A stretch of DNA of 49,063 nt from Psychrobacter sp. (GTDB lineage Bacteria; Pseudomonadota; Gammaproteobacteria; Pseudomonadales; Moraxellaceae): assembly GCF_030454045.1 (NCBI RefSeq), contig NZ_JAKDJE010000016.1, positions 1 through 49,063 of the forward strand. The letters run 5' to 3'. This document shows positions 1 to 8,923 of this stretch, piece after piece (the stretch's first letter is position 1; every line of letters starts with the position of its first letter). The notes below the pieces were generated by a model. The model did no database searches. It was not told the origin of the DNA and worked only from the letters and a program-made list of their open reading frames with translations. The translations under genes were made by a program, and so were the position numbers.

Positions 1-278
1 TAAGGTGTTGCTTATTTTTTTCAATGTTTTCTCAATTCTATACAGCCCCTACTATTTTGTTAAGGTGGCTATGATGCTTAGAATAGTCAAGTATGAGTAT
101 ATGTATTCTTAACCTTACCGACTTGGCTTTTAAAAAAGGTATTTTTCTCGCTTGCTGTATCTCCGCTGACAGAGGCTATATAAAATTTATCCCAAACCGT
201 CAAACTAAAATTATAAACACAAAAAAAGCCCTCAATGGGCTTCTTTCTAACTAAACATATTGCAACGATATAAATCGC
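1..278. other. Left-edge intergenic region, no gene seen
   Basis: I see no coding sequence here. The only supported element is the terminator at about 221-246 that closes the leftward ABC transporter operon. The rest is AT-rich and may contain the promoter of a gene lying outside the left edge, but I cannot assign one. Confidence 0.5.
221..246 (-). terminator. Rho-independent terminator of the amino-acid ABC operon
   Basis: Read leftward, AAGCCC and GGGCTT pair around an ATTGA loop and are followed by a run of seven T. It lies about 30 bp past the ATPase stop codon, where the operon should end. Confidence 0.7.
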
Positions 279-1022
279 TTACTGCTCGATACGCTGCAAA
301 AATGCCTGCGTACGCGGATGCGTTGAGTCTTCAAACAGCTGCTTAGCGCTGCCCTCTTCGACGACGACGCCGTCTTCGATCAAGACTACGTGGTCTGCCA
401 CATCACGGGCAAAGTTGATTTCGTGAGTGACCACCACCATCGTCCAACCTTCTGACGCCAACTGCTTCATCGTCTCAAGGACATCTTGTACCAGCTCTGG
501 ATCAAGCGCAGACGTTGGCTCATCAAATAATAGCAAATCAGGCTCAATCGCCAGCGCACGGGCGATGCCAATACGCTGCTGCTGACCACCCGATAGCTGG
601 AACGGGTACAGCTCAGCTTTGTCCGCCAGTCCGACTTTTTCAAGCAATACCAGCGCGTCTTTACGCATCTCAGCCTTGTTTTTACCTTGTACCACTGTCG
701 GGCCGAGCATGAGATTTTCGATCGCAGTCTTGTGCGGAAACAAATTATAAGACTGAAATACCATGCCTGATTTGCGCTGTAGTGCTAATAGCGTTTTTTT
801 ATTCGGCTTGGTCGCAAAATCAACTTTTAGGCTGTCATCATCAAATGCAATGACACCTTTGTCAGGAATCTCCAGCGCATTGAGACAGCGCAAAAACGTG
901 GTTTTACCCGATCCTGAAGGTCCTAATATGACGACCACCTTACCTTTATTGATGGTCAAGTCGATGCCTTTTAGCACCTGATTGCCACCAAAGGCTTTAT
1001 GAATATTAGTGACTTTGATCAT
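279..1022 (-). CDS. Polar amino-acid ABC transporter ATP-binding protein
   Basis: Cytoplasmic ATPase of a polar amino-acid importer, 247 aa, the usual length for the GlnQ/HisP/TcyC family. Visible motifs are Walker A GPSGSGKTT near residue 35, a Q-loop in the MVFQSYNLFPH segment, the signature LSGGQQQR, Walker B LLLFDEPTSALDP, and the switch histidine in VVVTHE. It is the last gene of a leftward operon (binding protein, permease, ATPase) and is separated from the permease by about 76 bp. The family call is firm. The substrate is inferred from the binding protein, which resembles cystine-binding proteins. Confidence 0.93.
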   Translation of the reverse strand: MIKVTNIHKAFGGNQVLKGIDLTINKGKVVVILGPSGSGKTTFLRCLNALEIPDKGVIAFDDDSLKVDFATKPNKKTLLALQRKSGMVFQSYNLFPHKTAIENLMLGPTVVQGKNKAEMRKDALVLLEKVGLADKAELYPFQLSGGQQQRIGIARALAIEPDLLLFDEPTSALDPELVQDVLETMKQLASEGWTMVVVTHEINFARDVADHVVLIEDGVVVEEGSAKQLFEDSTHPRTQAFLQRIEQ

Positions 1023-1098
1023 AAAAATTCCTATTGTACTGGTCTATATGTACGATGGTCTGTTGCTAAGCGCTCTTGTCAAGCAGCTCGGCTATGAC

Positions 1099-1836
1099 TT
1101 ACTTTGCCACGTAACGGTCTAATCTGGTTTCAAGCTTGCCTTGGATAAAGGTCAAGAATAGACAGATACCCCAATAAATAAACGCCGCTTCGGTATACAC
1201 TAGCATGAATTCATAGTTACGGGCCGTAATGATCTGCGCTTGTTTAAACAGTTCAGTGACCAATACCAATGAAGCAAGCGAGGTATCTTTTACCAAGCTG
1301 ATAAAGGTGTTAGACAATGGCGGCACTGACACGCGCAGTGCTTGCGGCAAAATCACATGACGAAATGTCTGTAGATAAGTCAAACCAACCGTTGAACCCG
1401 CTTCCCACTGCCCTTTCGGAATCGACAAAATCGAGGCACGCACGGTCTCAGATGCATACGCACCGATATTGAGCGAGAATGCAATGATCGCTGAAGGAAA
1501 CGGATCGAGCTTGACGCCCACACTTGGTAAACCGTAGAAAATAATAAACAGCTGCACCAGCATCGGTGTCCCGCGAATCGCGGATACATAGATACGAGCC
1601 AAGCGATAAATAATCTCATGGAACCAACCAGTACGCGGTACGATTCGAATCAAAGCAACGGTCAAGGCAATGGCCATACCGATAGAAAACGATATCAGCG
1701 CCAGCGGTATCGAATAATAGATACCGCCTTTGAGCATTGGCCAAAACGACGAGATGACGATCTGCGCCCGATCAGGGCTCATAAATGGCAATAATGCCAA
1801 TAGTTCTGCGAGCACAGACGTGATAGAAGCCAACAT
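1099..1836 (-). CDS. Amino-acid ABC transporter permease (HisM/GlnP type)
   Basis: Inner-membrane permease of 245 aa with several hydrophobic segments. It has the hallmark EAA-loop pattern of the polar amino-acid family, AGSTVGLTYLQTFRHVILPQ, and the conserved RGTPMLVQLF stretch. Its start codon shares one base with the stop of the binding-protein gene (TAATG), so the two are translationally coupled. A single permease gene suggests a homodimeric channel. Substrate class is inferred from the operon. Confidence 0.92.
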   Translation of the reverse strand: MLASITSVLAELLALLPFMSPDRAQIVISSFWPMLKGGIYYSIPLALISFSIGMAIALTVALIRIVPRTGWFHEIIYRLARIYVSAIRGTPMLVQLFIIFYGLPSVGVKLDPFPSAIIAFSLNIGAYASETVRASILSIPKGQWEAGSTVGLTYLQTFRHVILPQALRVSVPPLSNTFISLVKDTSLASLVLVTELFKQAQIITARNYEFMLVYTEAAFIYWGICLFLTFIQGKLETRLDRYVAK

Positions 1837-2672
1837 TACTTCTGCTGACTTACATCAGCACCAAAGAACTCTTCGCTAAGCTTGGTGAGTGTACCATCAG
1901 CGGCGAGTGCAGCCATTGCTTCATCCAATTTTGCTACCACTTCATCGTTGCCTTTGATAAGCACGAGACCTGAGCCTGTTTGTTCACTTGGTGGGGCTGT
2001 CAGTTTGATCTCAAGATCAGAATCTGGGAATTTTTTGAGATAATCGAGTACGGCTAGATTGTCATTCATTGTAAAGTCAGCGCGGTCTTGCTTGACCAAT
2101 TGGATCGCTTGCGCCATACCATCAACAGGGACAATCTCTGCGCCGTATTTTTCTGCCAGCTCGCCGTAGTTACTGCTGAGTGATTGAGCCGTACGTAAAC
2201 CCTTTAGGTTATCCCAAGAGCTATAACGGTTGTCATCAGTCGGTGCCAATGCAACCGCGCCTGACCAGCTATAAGCCATGGATTTATCATATTTGGCCTG
2301 ACGCTCAGGCGTCGTTAAGCTGACTTGGTTCGCCACCATATCGAAGCGTTTTGAGTCCAAGCCTGCCAGCATCGCATCCCACTGAGTCTCTTTAAACTCA
2401 ACGTCTACGCCTAGCTTGTCAGCGACCGCACGCGTCACTTCGACGTCATAGCCTGTCAGCTTGCCACTCTCATCATGATAGGTAAATGGAGGATATGTAC
2501 CCTCTGTACCGACGTTAATGGTGCCGCCGTTATTGATACGTTGCAGCAAATCAGAACCGCCTGTTGACGCAGTGTCAGTGGCAGTAGTATCAGCTTCATT
2601 AGTATTAGACTGACCACAAGCAGCAAGTAACACAGTACTAGCAGCAAGGGCTAAAAGAGTACGACGTTTCAT
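1836..2672 (-). CDS. Amino-acid ABC transporter substrate-binding lipoprotein (cystine-like)
   Basis: Solute-binding protein of 278 aa, family 3. The N-terminus has a basic start, a hydrophobic core and the lipobox LLAAC, so it should be a lipoprotein anchored after Cys19. The mature part carries the family pattern GTEGTYPPFTYHD, followed by GYDVEVTRAVADKLGV and ETQWDAMLAGLDSKRFD, which resembles cystine-binding proteins of the TcyA/FliY group. It is first in the operon and overlaps the permease by one base. The location next to hut could suggest histidine uptake, but the sequence resemblance favours cystine or a related amino acid. Substrate specificity is not proven. Confidence 0.88.
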   Translation of the reverse strand: MKRRTLLALAASTVLLAACGQSNTNEADTTATDTASTGGSDLLQRINNGGTINVGTEGTYPPFTYHDESGKLTGYDVEVTRAVADKLGVDVEFKETQWDAMLAGLDSKRFDMVANQVSLTTPERQAKYDKSMAYSWSGAVALAPTDDNRYSSWDNLKGLRTAQSLSSNYGELAEKYGAEIVPVDGMAQAIQLVKQDRADFTMNDNLAVLDYLKKFPDSDLEIKLTAPPSEQTGSGLVLIKGNDEVVAKLDEAMAALAADGTLTKLSEEFFGADVSQQK

Positions 2673-3014
2673 AAGACGTCCTTATAAAAGTAGATGAATG
2701 AGATAAAAGGGTTTACATGAAAACAGTTAGCGCTAATAAATAGGGAAAAACCGATACAAGAGGGCAATATAATAATCGCCCTGCAATATTCGGCTTTGGC
2801 TGCTCGATTTGAGGATGCTCAGCATATTTTTCAATGCGGCTTCCCTATTATTTTTGAACTTTTATAGCGTATGATTATTCAATAGGCAGCCGATCAGACG
2901 TTCATAGTTGCTACTGGATCAATCGCCGCTCATAAATATAATATCTTACTTTAGATAAAAAAGCGTACAAACTCCGTGAGCGTGCGTCAGGTAATGACCG
3001 CCATTAGCGCAAAA
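2673..3014. other. Intergenic region upstream of the ABC operon
   Basis: No gene is seen in these 342 bp between the hutC stop and the ABC operon start. It must hold the ABC operon promoter (leftward). The only discrete element noted is the palindrome at 2727-2736. Confidence 0.45.
2727..2736. promoter_or_regulatory. Palindrome TTAGCGCTAA, possible operator
   Basis: A perfect 10-bp palindrome about 55 bp upstream of the binding-protein start codon, in the expected promoter/leader zone. No factor is assigned. A 10-bp palindrome can occur by chance, so this is tentative. Confidence 0.25.
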
Positions 3015-3767
3015 CTACAACTCACCTGAGAATTGATAGCGATCTCCTGCATGCCACATCTTCACAAAAGTGACGACCTGACCGGCTGAATAAGTCTGGC
3101 GACGCAATACAAGCGTTGGTGACTGCGCTGCAATCTGCAACGCATCTGCCACCTCGTTTGGTGCTGCAAGCGCACGTATGGTGTAGCTGCCACTCTCTAG
3201 CGGTATTTTGGCAACCAGATAATCACTGGTATTGACCACGGTAAAATCCTGATCAATAAAATGTGGCACTTTTTTGGCATCAACCCAGCGCTCTTCGAAT
3301 TGTATAGGCTGACCATCTGCAACGTGAATGATTTTCACCTCGTATAAAACGGGCGTATCACTGCGGTTATCTAGCGTTGTATCGGGCGTATTGGTCGTCT
3401 CTTCAATACCAAACTTGCGGCGCAACTCATCATCGAGAAGCGAGGCTGTGACCGCGCGCTTACTCACCACTTTTGCTTCATAATCGCGATTGGCAGATTT
3501 GAGATCCTCTGCGATATTGCGCACTTCTACAAAGGTATGATTGAACTGCTGCTGCGCGACAAAGGTTCCTGAGCCTTGACGCCGCTCCAATACACGCTCC
3601 TCGCTTAGCTCTTTGAGCGCGCGATTCACCGTCATCCGTGAGACGCCAAACTCTGTCGCCAGTGCCATTTCTGTAGAGATCGCATTGCCTGCTTGCCATT
3701 TGCCAGAGTGAATATTGTCTAATATCGCATTTTTAATCCGCTGATACGCCGGAATCGTTTTTGTCAT
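3015..3767 (-). CDS. hutC: Histidine utilization repressor HutC (GntR family)
   Basis: Transcriptional repressor of 250 aa. The N-terminal GntR winged helix-turn-helix is seen in MALATEFGVSRMTVNRALKE and VLERRQGSGTFVA. The C-terminal half is a UTRA ligand-binding domain. In characterised systems HutC is released from DNA by urocanate. It is divergent from hutU across a 290-bp region that contains a HutC-type palindrome at 3927-3938, so it probably represses the hut genes and perhaps itself. Length and context fit the family well. Confidence 0.93.
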   Translation of the reverse strand: MTKTIPAYQRIKNAILDNIHSGKWQAGNAISTEMALATEFGVSRMTVNRALKELSEERVLERRQGSGTFVAQQQFNHTFVEVRNIAEDLKSANRDYEAKVVSKRAVTASLLDDELRRKFGIEETTNTPDTTLDNRSDTPVLYEVKIIHVADGQPIQFEERWVDAKKVPHFIDQDFTVVNTSDYLVAKIPLESGSYTIRALAAPNEVADALQIAAQSPTLVLRRQTYSAGQVVTFVKMWHAGDRYQFSGEL

Positions 3768-3899
3768 ATTCGTTTTAAACCGTCAGTTCCGCTAATAAGG
3801 GTAGCGCCATAATATCACGACAATCATGCAAACTCTTATTCATATCACTCTATCAGTTATGCTCTTTTTTTCATTAATTCTGATTTTTTTAAAAAACCC

Positions 3900-3928
3900 T
3901 TGCATGAAAAAAGTATCTTTGATAATTT
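3900..3928 (+). promoter_or_regulatory. Likely hutU promoter (-35/-10)
   Basis: TTGCAT at 3900-3905 and TAATTT at 3923-3928 are separated by 17 bp, a plausible sigma-70 arrangement about 130 bp upstream of hutU. The -10 runs into the HutC-type palindrome, which supports the assignment. No transcription start is known. Confidence 0.5.
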
Positions 3929-3938
3929 GTATATACAA
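3927..3938. promoter_or_regulatory. HutC operator
   Basis: The perfect palindrome TTGTATATACAA matches the TGTATATACA-type site described for HutC in other proteobacteria. It lies between hutC and hutU and overlaps the predicted -10 and start region, so bound HutC would block RNA polymerase. Confidence 0.75.
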
Positions 3939-4059
3939 CTTATAGCAAGTCTAAAAATCTTGATCTAGCTACTCTATATTTCGATGCGTTTATAGACTGA
4001 CTGTAAAACACCTACTCTGATTATTTTATCGCCCTATTAGTTACCACAAGGATATGACC

Positions 4060-5772
4060 ATGACTACTGAAAACGGAACCAACAATAAACTTACCCGCCG
4101 TGATGAGTCTCGCGATATCGCCGCGCCTATAGGCAGCACGTTGCATTGCAAAAGCTGGCTGACCGAAGCACCGTATCGCATGCTGCAAAACAACCTACAT
4201 CCTGATGTAGCAGAAAACCCAAAGAGTCTGGTCGTCTATGGTGGTATCGGCCGCGCCGCCCGTAATTGGGAAAGCTATGATCAAATCTTAGAGTCATTAA
4301 AAGAATTAGAAGATGATGAGACGTTGCTAGTACAGTCTGGCAAGCCTGTTGGTGTCTTTCAAACCCATGAAAACGCACCGCGCGTATTGATTGCCAACTC
4401 AAACCTTGTACCGCGCTGGGCGACATGGGAGCACTTCAATGAGCTGGATCGTAAAGACTTGTTTATGTACGGGCAGATGACGGCGGGTAGCTGGATTTAT
4501 ATCGGTACGCAAGGCATCGTGCAAGGCACATATGAGACCTTTGTCGAAGCAGGTCGTCAGCATTATGATGGCAGCTGGGCAGGTCGCTGGATTTTGACCG
4601 CGGGTCTTGGCGGTATGGGCGGCGCGCAGCCACTAGCCGCGACTTTTGCAGGCGCAACCTCATTGAACATCGAATGCCAGCAATCAAGCATCGATTTCCG
4701 TTTGCGCACGGGTTATGTCGATAAGCAAGCGCGCGATCTCGACCATGCTTATGAGTTGATTAAACAACATACCGACGCGGGCGAAGCGGTTTCAATCGCG
4801 CTACTTGGTAACGCTGCAGATATCTTGCCTGAAATCGTTAAGCGCGCTCGTGAAGGAGACATCAAACCTGATTTGGTGACCGATCAAACCTCAGCGCATG
4901 ACCTGATCAATGGTTATCTGCCAAGCGGCTGGACGGTCGAAGAATGGAAGGCCGCTCAAGAAGATCCAGAGCAGCATGCAGCATTGACCAAAGCCGCTGC
5001 TGAGTCTTGTGCGGTACACGTCCAAGCGATTTTAGATCTACAAGCGATGGATATTCCAGCGACTGACTACGGTAACAATATCCGCCAGGTGGCGTTTGAT
5101 GAAGGCGTCAAAGATGCCTTTAATTTCCCCGGTTTTGTCCCTGCTTATATTCGTCCGCTGTTTTGCCAAGGCAAAGGCCCATTCCGCTGGGTGGCGCTCT
5201 CAGGTGATCCAGAAGACATTTATAAGACTGATCAAAAAATCAAAGAGCTGTTCCCAGAAAACACCCACGTCCACCGCTGGCTCGATATGGCAAAAGAGCG
5301 TATTCAATTCCAAGGTTTGCCTGCACGTATCTGCTGGTTAGGTCTGGGCGAGCGTGACAAAGCAGGTTTGGCATTTAATGAAATGGTCAAAAACGGTGAG
5401 CTAAAAGGCCCAATCGTGATTGGGCGCGACCACTTGGATACAGGCTCTGTTGCCAGCCCCAACCGCGAGACCGAAAGCATGAAAGACGGCTCAGATGCGG
5501 TATCTGATTGGGCACTATTGAACGGCATGCTCAATGTCGCAGGCGGCGCGACGTGGGTATCACTACATCATGGCGGCGGTGTCGGCATGGGCTACTCGCA
5601 GCATTCAGGCATGGTCATCGTGGCGGACGGTACAGATGCCGCAGCCAAACGCTTGTCACGCGTGCTCGTCAATGACTGCGGTTCAGGCGTTATGCGTCAT
5701 GCCGATGCAGGTTATGAGTTGGCGATTAAGACAGCGAAAGATTATGGTTTAAATCTGCCAATGATCAAATAA
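4060..5772 (+). CDS. hutU: Urocanate hydratase
   Basis: Second enzyme of histidine degradation: converts urocanate to imidazolone propionate with tightly bound NAD. Conserved segments include the glycine-rich TAGLGGMGGAQPLA nucleotide-binding stretch, RICWLGLGERDKAGLAFNEM and the C-terminal LHHGGGVGMGYSQHSGM. There are two in-frame ATGs, at 4054 and 4060. The AAGGA at 4048-4052 is only one base from the first but seven bases from the second, so I chose 4060, giving 570 aa. That is slightly longer than the common 555-560. First gene of the rightward hut group. Confidence 0.96.
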   Translation: MTTENGTNNKLTRRDESRDIAAPIGSTLHCKSWLTEAPYRMLQNNLHPDVAENPKSLVVYGGIGRAARNWESYDQILESLKELEDDETLLVQSGKPVGVFQTHENAPRVLIANSNLVPRWATWEHFNELDRKDLFMYGQMTAGSWIYIGTQGIVQGTYETFVEAGRQHYDGSWAGRWILTAGLGGMGGAQPLAATFAGATSLNIECQQSSIDFRLRTGYVDKQARDLDHAYELIKQHTDAGEAVSIALLGNAADILPEIVKRAREGDIKPDLVTDQTSAHDLINGYLPSGWTVEEWKAAQEDPEQHAALTKAAAESCAVHVQAILDLQAMDIPATDYGNNIRQVAFDEGVKDAFNFPGFVPAYIRPLFCQGKGPFRWVALSGDPEDIYKTDQKIKELFPENTHVHRWLDMAKERIQFQGLPARICWLGLGERDKAGLAFNEMVKNGELKGPIVIGRDHLDTGSVASPNRETESMKDGSDAVSDWALLNGMLNVAGGATWVSLHHGGGVGMGYSQHSGMVIVADGTDAAAKRLSRVLVNDCGSGVMRHADAGYELAIKTAKDYGLNLPMIK

Positions 5773-5782
5773 TTTGCCCTCT

Positions 5783-5814
5783 GTCCTTATGAGCTTGTAG
5801 CTAGGCATAAGGAC
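5783..5814 (+). other. Hairpin between hutU and the permease gene
   Basis: GTCCTTATG and CATAAGGAC form a 9-bp perfect stem just after the hutU stop. There is no T-run, so it is not a classical terminator. It could stabilise the hutU mRNA end or act as a partial attenuator before the permease gene, whose ribosome binding site is about 18 bp beyond. Confidence 0.4.
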
Positions 5815-5843
5815 ATAATCGCCTATTTATCAAGGAGGATAAT

Positions 5844-7208
5844 ATGATTGAGCAAAATACGACATCTGATCTGCACGATAACCATGCAACGACATCGTCA
5901 AAAAAACTGCTCTCGACGCCTGTGGCACTGATACAGCTCATTGTCTTTAGCGCTATCGGTCTGGTGATGTTCTTTGTGCCGTTTACCATTGGTGAAAAAA
6001 GCACGATATTGTTCGATCATGGCGCGACCTACTTGGTGACGCAGCAGCATACTTTATCTGTCACGCTATTGTTTTTACTCATGCTCTACGGCGTGAGTAA
6101 ACCATTTATCGATGGCTCGTGGCGTAAGAATATCACTCATATGATTATGACTGGTTTTAAAGTCATTGGTCTGATATTGGCGGTAATGTATGTTTCTGGC
6201 GCGGCACCTTCCTTTATAATGGAAGCCGATATGCTGCCGTTTTTATTTGAAAAACTGGCACTACCCGTCGGAATGATTGTACCCATTGGTGCGCTGATTT
6301 TAGCCTTTTTGGTGGGCTTTGGGCTGCTCGAGATGGTTGGCGTGCTGATGCAACCCATCATGAAACCCATTTGGAAAACGCCGGGATCATCGGCGATTGA
6401 TGCCGTTGCTTCCTTTGTCGGTAGCTACTCTATCGGTCTGCTCATTACCAATCGTGTGTATTTGCAAAAACAGTATTCAGCGCGTGAAGCCGTCATTATC
6501 GCCACTGGCTTTTCGACGGTATCGGCCGCATTTATGGTAATTGTTGCCAAAACACTTGGGATTATGGAATTTTGGAACCTCTTTTTTTGGTCAACACTAA
6601 TCATCACCTTTTTGGTCACTGCGATTACTGCTCGGATTCCGCCCATTAGTCTGTTTGATGATAAGGTGGAGCGTCCAACCCTCGATCACGCAAGAGGTAA
6701 ACGACTAGCAGCAGCATTTGATTTGGGTTTGTCCACCTCACGCCGAGCCACTGATCTCAAACAAATTTTGTGGTCTAATTTTCGTGATGGCCTGACGATG
6801 GCAGCGGCTATTGTGCCCTCTATCATTGCGGTCGGTTTGACTGGATTGCTATTAGCAAAATATACACCCGTGTTCGATGCCTTAGGGTTACTGCTTTATC
6901 CGTTCACATGGCTTGGCGGCCTACCAGACCCTCTCGTCGCTGCCAAAGGAATGTCAGCAGGATTGGCTGAAATGTTCTTGCCAGCACTACTACTGAGTGA
7001 CGCAGATGTACTGACGCGCTATGTCGCAGGGGTCATCTCCATTAGTAGCGTGCTGTTTTTCTCCGCCATGATTCCTTGTGTCCTTGCAACCGAGATTCCA
7101 ATCTCTGTTGGTAAAATGGTCATCATTTGGTTTGAGCGCGTGGTGCTCAGTATTTTGCTCGCGGCGGGCTTTGGTCAATTGGCCATCTACCTTAACTGGA
7201 TTGGTTGA
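5844..7208 (+). CDS. YjiH family membrane transporter (nucleoside-recognition/GATE domain)
   Basis: Integral membrane protein of 454 aa with roughly ten hydrophobic segments. It resembles the YjiH family, which carries nucleoside-recognition (GATE) domains, as seen in GLLEMVGVLMQPIMKPIW and GSSAIDAVASFVGSYSIGLL. A strong ribosome binding site AAGGAGG at 5832-5838 fixes the start. It sits between hutU and hutH on the same strand, so it may import histidine or urocanate. The family call is good, but the substrate is inferred only from position. Confidence 0.82.
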   Translation: MIEQNTTSDLHDNHATTSSKKLLSTPVALIQLIVFSAIGLVMFFVPFTIGEKSTILFDHGATYLVTQQHTLSVTLLFLLMLYGVSKPFIDGSWRKNITHMIMTGFKVIGLILAVMYVSGAAPSFIMEADMLPFLFEKLALPVGMIVPIGALILAFLVGFGLLEMVGVLMQPIMKPIWKTPGSSAIDAVASFVGSYSIGLLITNRVYLQKQYSAREAVIIATGFSTVSAAFMVIVAKTLGIMEFWNLFFWSTLIITFLVTAITARIPPISLFDDKVERPTLDHARGKRLAAAFDLGLSTSRRATDLKQILWSNFRDGLTMAAAIVPSIIAVGLTGLLLAKYTPVFDALGLLLYPFTWLGGLPDPLVAAKGMSAGLAEMFLPALLLSDADVLTRYVAGVISISSVLFFSAMIPCVLATEIPISVGKMVIIWFERVVLSILLAAGFGQLAIYLNWIG

Positions 7209-7336
7209 TAGCAGTGACATCAAATGAGACGTATTAAATATTAAAGTACCTAAAAACACCTAGATAGCTCAACCTTATAACGATTTGCCTTAAAAATAAT
7301 ACCATTAACACCGCTTACAACCCTAGGATTACCCTT

Positions 7337-8899
7337 ATGAGCAACATCAAACAACTAACCCTACACCCACGCCAGCTTAGCTTTAAGATGCTACGCGACA
7401 TCTACGATCAGCCCGTGGTATTGAGCTTGCCTGAGAGTGCTTACGCGGATATTGACGCCTCGCATAACAATGTCAAAACCATTATTGAGCGTGATAAGAG
7501 CGCCTACGGCATTAATACCGGCTTTGGTCTGCTTGCCAAAACCCGCATCAGTGATGACCAGCTTGAGCTGCTACAGCGTAACCTAATCATTTCTCACTCG
7601 GTAGGTACGGGTGACGCGCTACCAGAGGGCGTGGTGCGCCTGATTATGGTAATGAAAGTTGCTAGCCTAGCACAAGGTGTGTCTGGCGTACGTCGCGAGG
7701 TGGTAGATAGTTTACTTGGTTTAATCAACAATCAAATCACCCCAAATATCCCAGCCAAAGGCTCAGTTGGTGCCTCTGGTGACTTAGCGCCATTATCACA
7801 TATGACACTTGCGATGATGGGCGAAGGTGATGTGTTTGTCGCTGGTAAAAAAGTGCCAGCTGCTGATGCCCTAGCAAAGCATGGACTTGAGCCTATTACT
7901 CTTGCAGCCAAAGAAGGCCTTGCGCTTATCAACGGTACGCAAGTCTCAACTGCGCTAGCATTACGTGGTTATTTCTTAGCGCGTGATTTACTTGAGACTG
8001 CTACTATCGTCGGCTCACTGTCAATTGATGCCGCCAAAGGCTCAGATTCACCATTTGATGCGCGTATTCACGAAGTACGTGGTCATCATGGTCAAATAGA
8101 GATCGCCAAAGCACACCGTCAATTGATCAAAGGCAGTGCTATCCGTGCATCGCACGATGGCGAACAAGATGATAGAGTACAAGATCCTTACTGCTTACGT
8201 TGCCAGCCACAAGTCATGGGTGCTTGTCTTGATATCATCAACCAAGCAGGGAAAACGCTGCTCATCGAATCGAATGCAGTAACAGACAACCCACTAATCT
8301 TCAATAACGAAGATGGTCCGGTCGCTATTTCAGGTGGTAACTTCCACGCTGAGCCAGTCGCTTTTGCCGCGGATATTTTAGCATTGGCTATCGCTGAGAT
8401 TGGCTCGATGTCTGAGCGCCGTGTCGCTTTGCTGATCGATGCAACTTTGTCAGGTGGTCTGCCACCATTCCTAGTCGATAACGCTGGGGTAAACTCAGGC
8501 TTTATGATTGCTCATGTGACCGCAGCGGCTCTGGCTTCAGAAAACAAATCTATCGCCCATCCTGGTAGCGTCGATAGCATCCCGACTTCCGCCAACCAAG
8601 AAGATCACGTATCCATGGCTACCTATTGCGCACGCCGCCTATATGAGATGGCGCAAAACACTGCGACTATCATAGGTATTGAGCTATTGGCCGCTGGTCA
8701 AGGTATTGATTTTCATCGCGGATTAGATACTTCAGAGCCGTTGACTGTGGCACATCAAAAACTACGTGAGAAAGTGACGTTCTATGATAAAGATCGCTAC
8801 CTCGCCCCTGATATCGAAGCGGCCAAGCAGTTAGTATTAGACGGTACACTTGCTGAGCATTGGCAAGAACTACGTCAAAACTGGTACGAGTCTAAGTAA
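7337..8899 (+). CDS. hutH: Histidine ammonia-lyase
   Basis: First step of histidine degradation: deaminates L-histidine to urocanate. The Ala146-Ser147-Gly148 triad in GSVGASGDLAPLSH would cyclise to the MIO electrophile. Other family hallmarks are YGINTGFG near residue 58, the QDRVQDPYCLRCQPQ-like segment (here DDRVQDPYCLRCQPQV), TDNPLIF and FHAEPVAFAAD. The length of 520 aa is normal. It follows the permease after 128 bp and is 24 bp from hutG. Confidence 0.97.
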   Translation: MSNIKQLTLHPRQLSFKMLRDIYDQPVVLSLPESAYADIDASHNNVKTIIERDKSAYGINTGFGLLAKTRISDDQLELLQRNLIISHSVGTGDALPEGVVRLIMVMKVASLAQGVSGVRREVVDSLLGLINNQITPNIPAKGSVGASGDLAPLSHMTLAMMGEGDVFVAGKKVPAADALAKHGLEPITLAAKEGLALINGTQVSTALALRGYFLARDLLETATIVGSLSIDAAKGSDSPFDARIHEVRGHHGQIEIAKAHRQLIKGSAIRASHDGEQDDRVQDPYCLRCQPQVMGACLDIINQAGKTLLIESNAVTDNPLIFNNEDGPVAISGGNFHAEPVAFAADILALAIAEIGSMSERRVALLIDATLSGGLPPFLVDNAGVNSGFMIAHVTAAALASENKSIAHPGSVDSIPTSANQEDHVSMATYCARRLYEMAQNTATIIGIELLAAGQGIDFHRGLDTSEPLTVAHQKLREKVTFYDKDRYLAPDIEAAKQLVLDGTLAEHWQELRQNWYESK

Positions 8900-8923
8900 C
8901 GGTTAATTGGTAAAAGGAGAGCA

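Noticed and set aside
515..981. Rightward frames opposite the ABC ATPase gene
   Set aside because: They are antisense shadows of a clearly coding gene with intact motifs.
279..2672. Histidine-specific importer for the neighbouring hut genes
   Set aside because: The binding protein resembles cystine-binding proteins more, and the operon lacks the HutC-type palindrome. Left as a cystine-like importer with unproven substrate.
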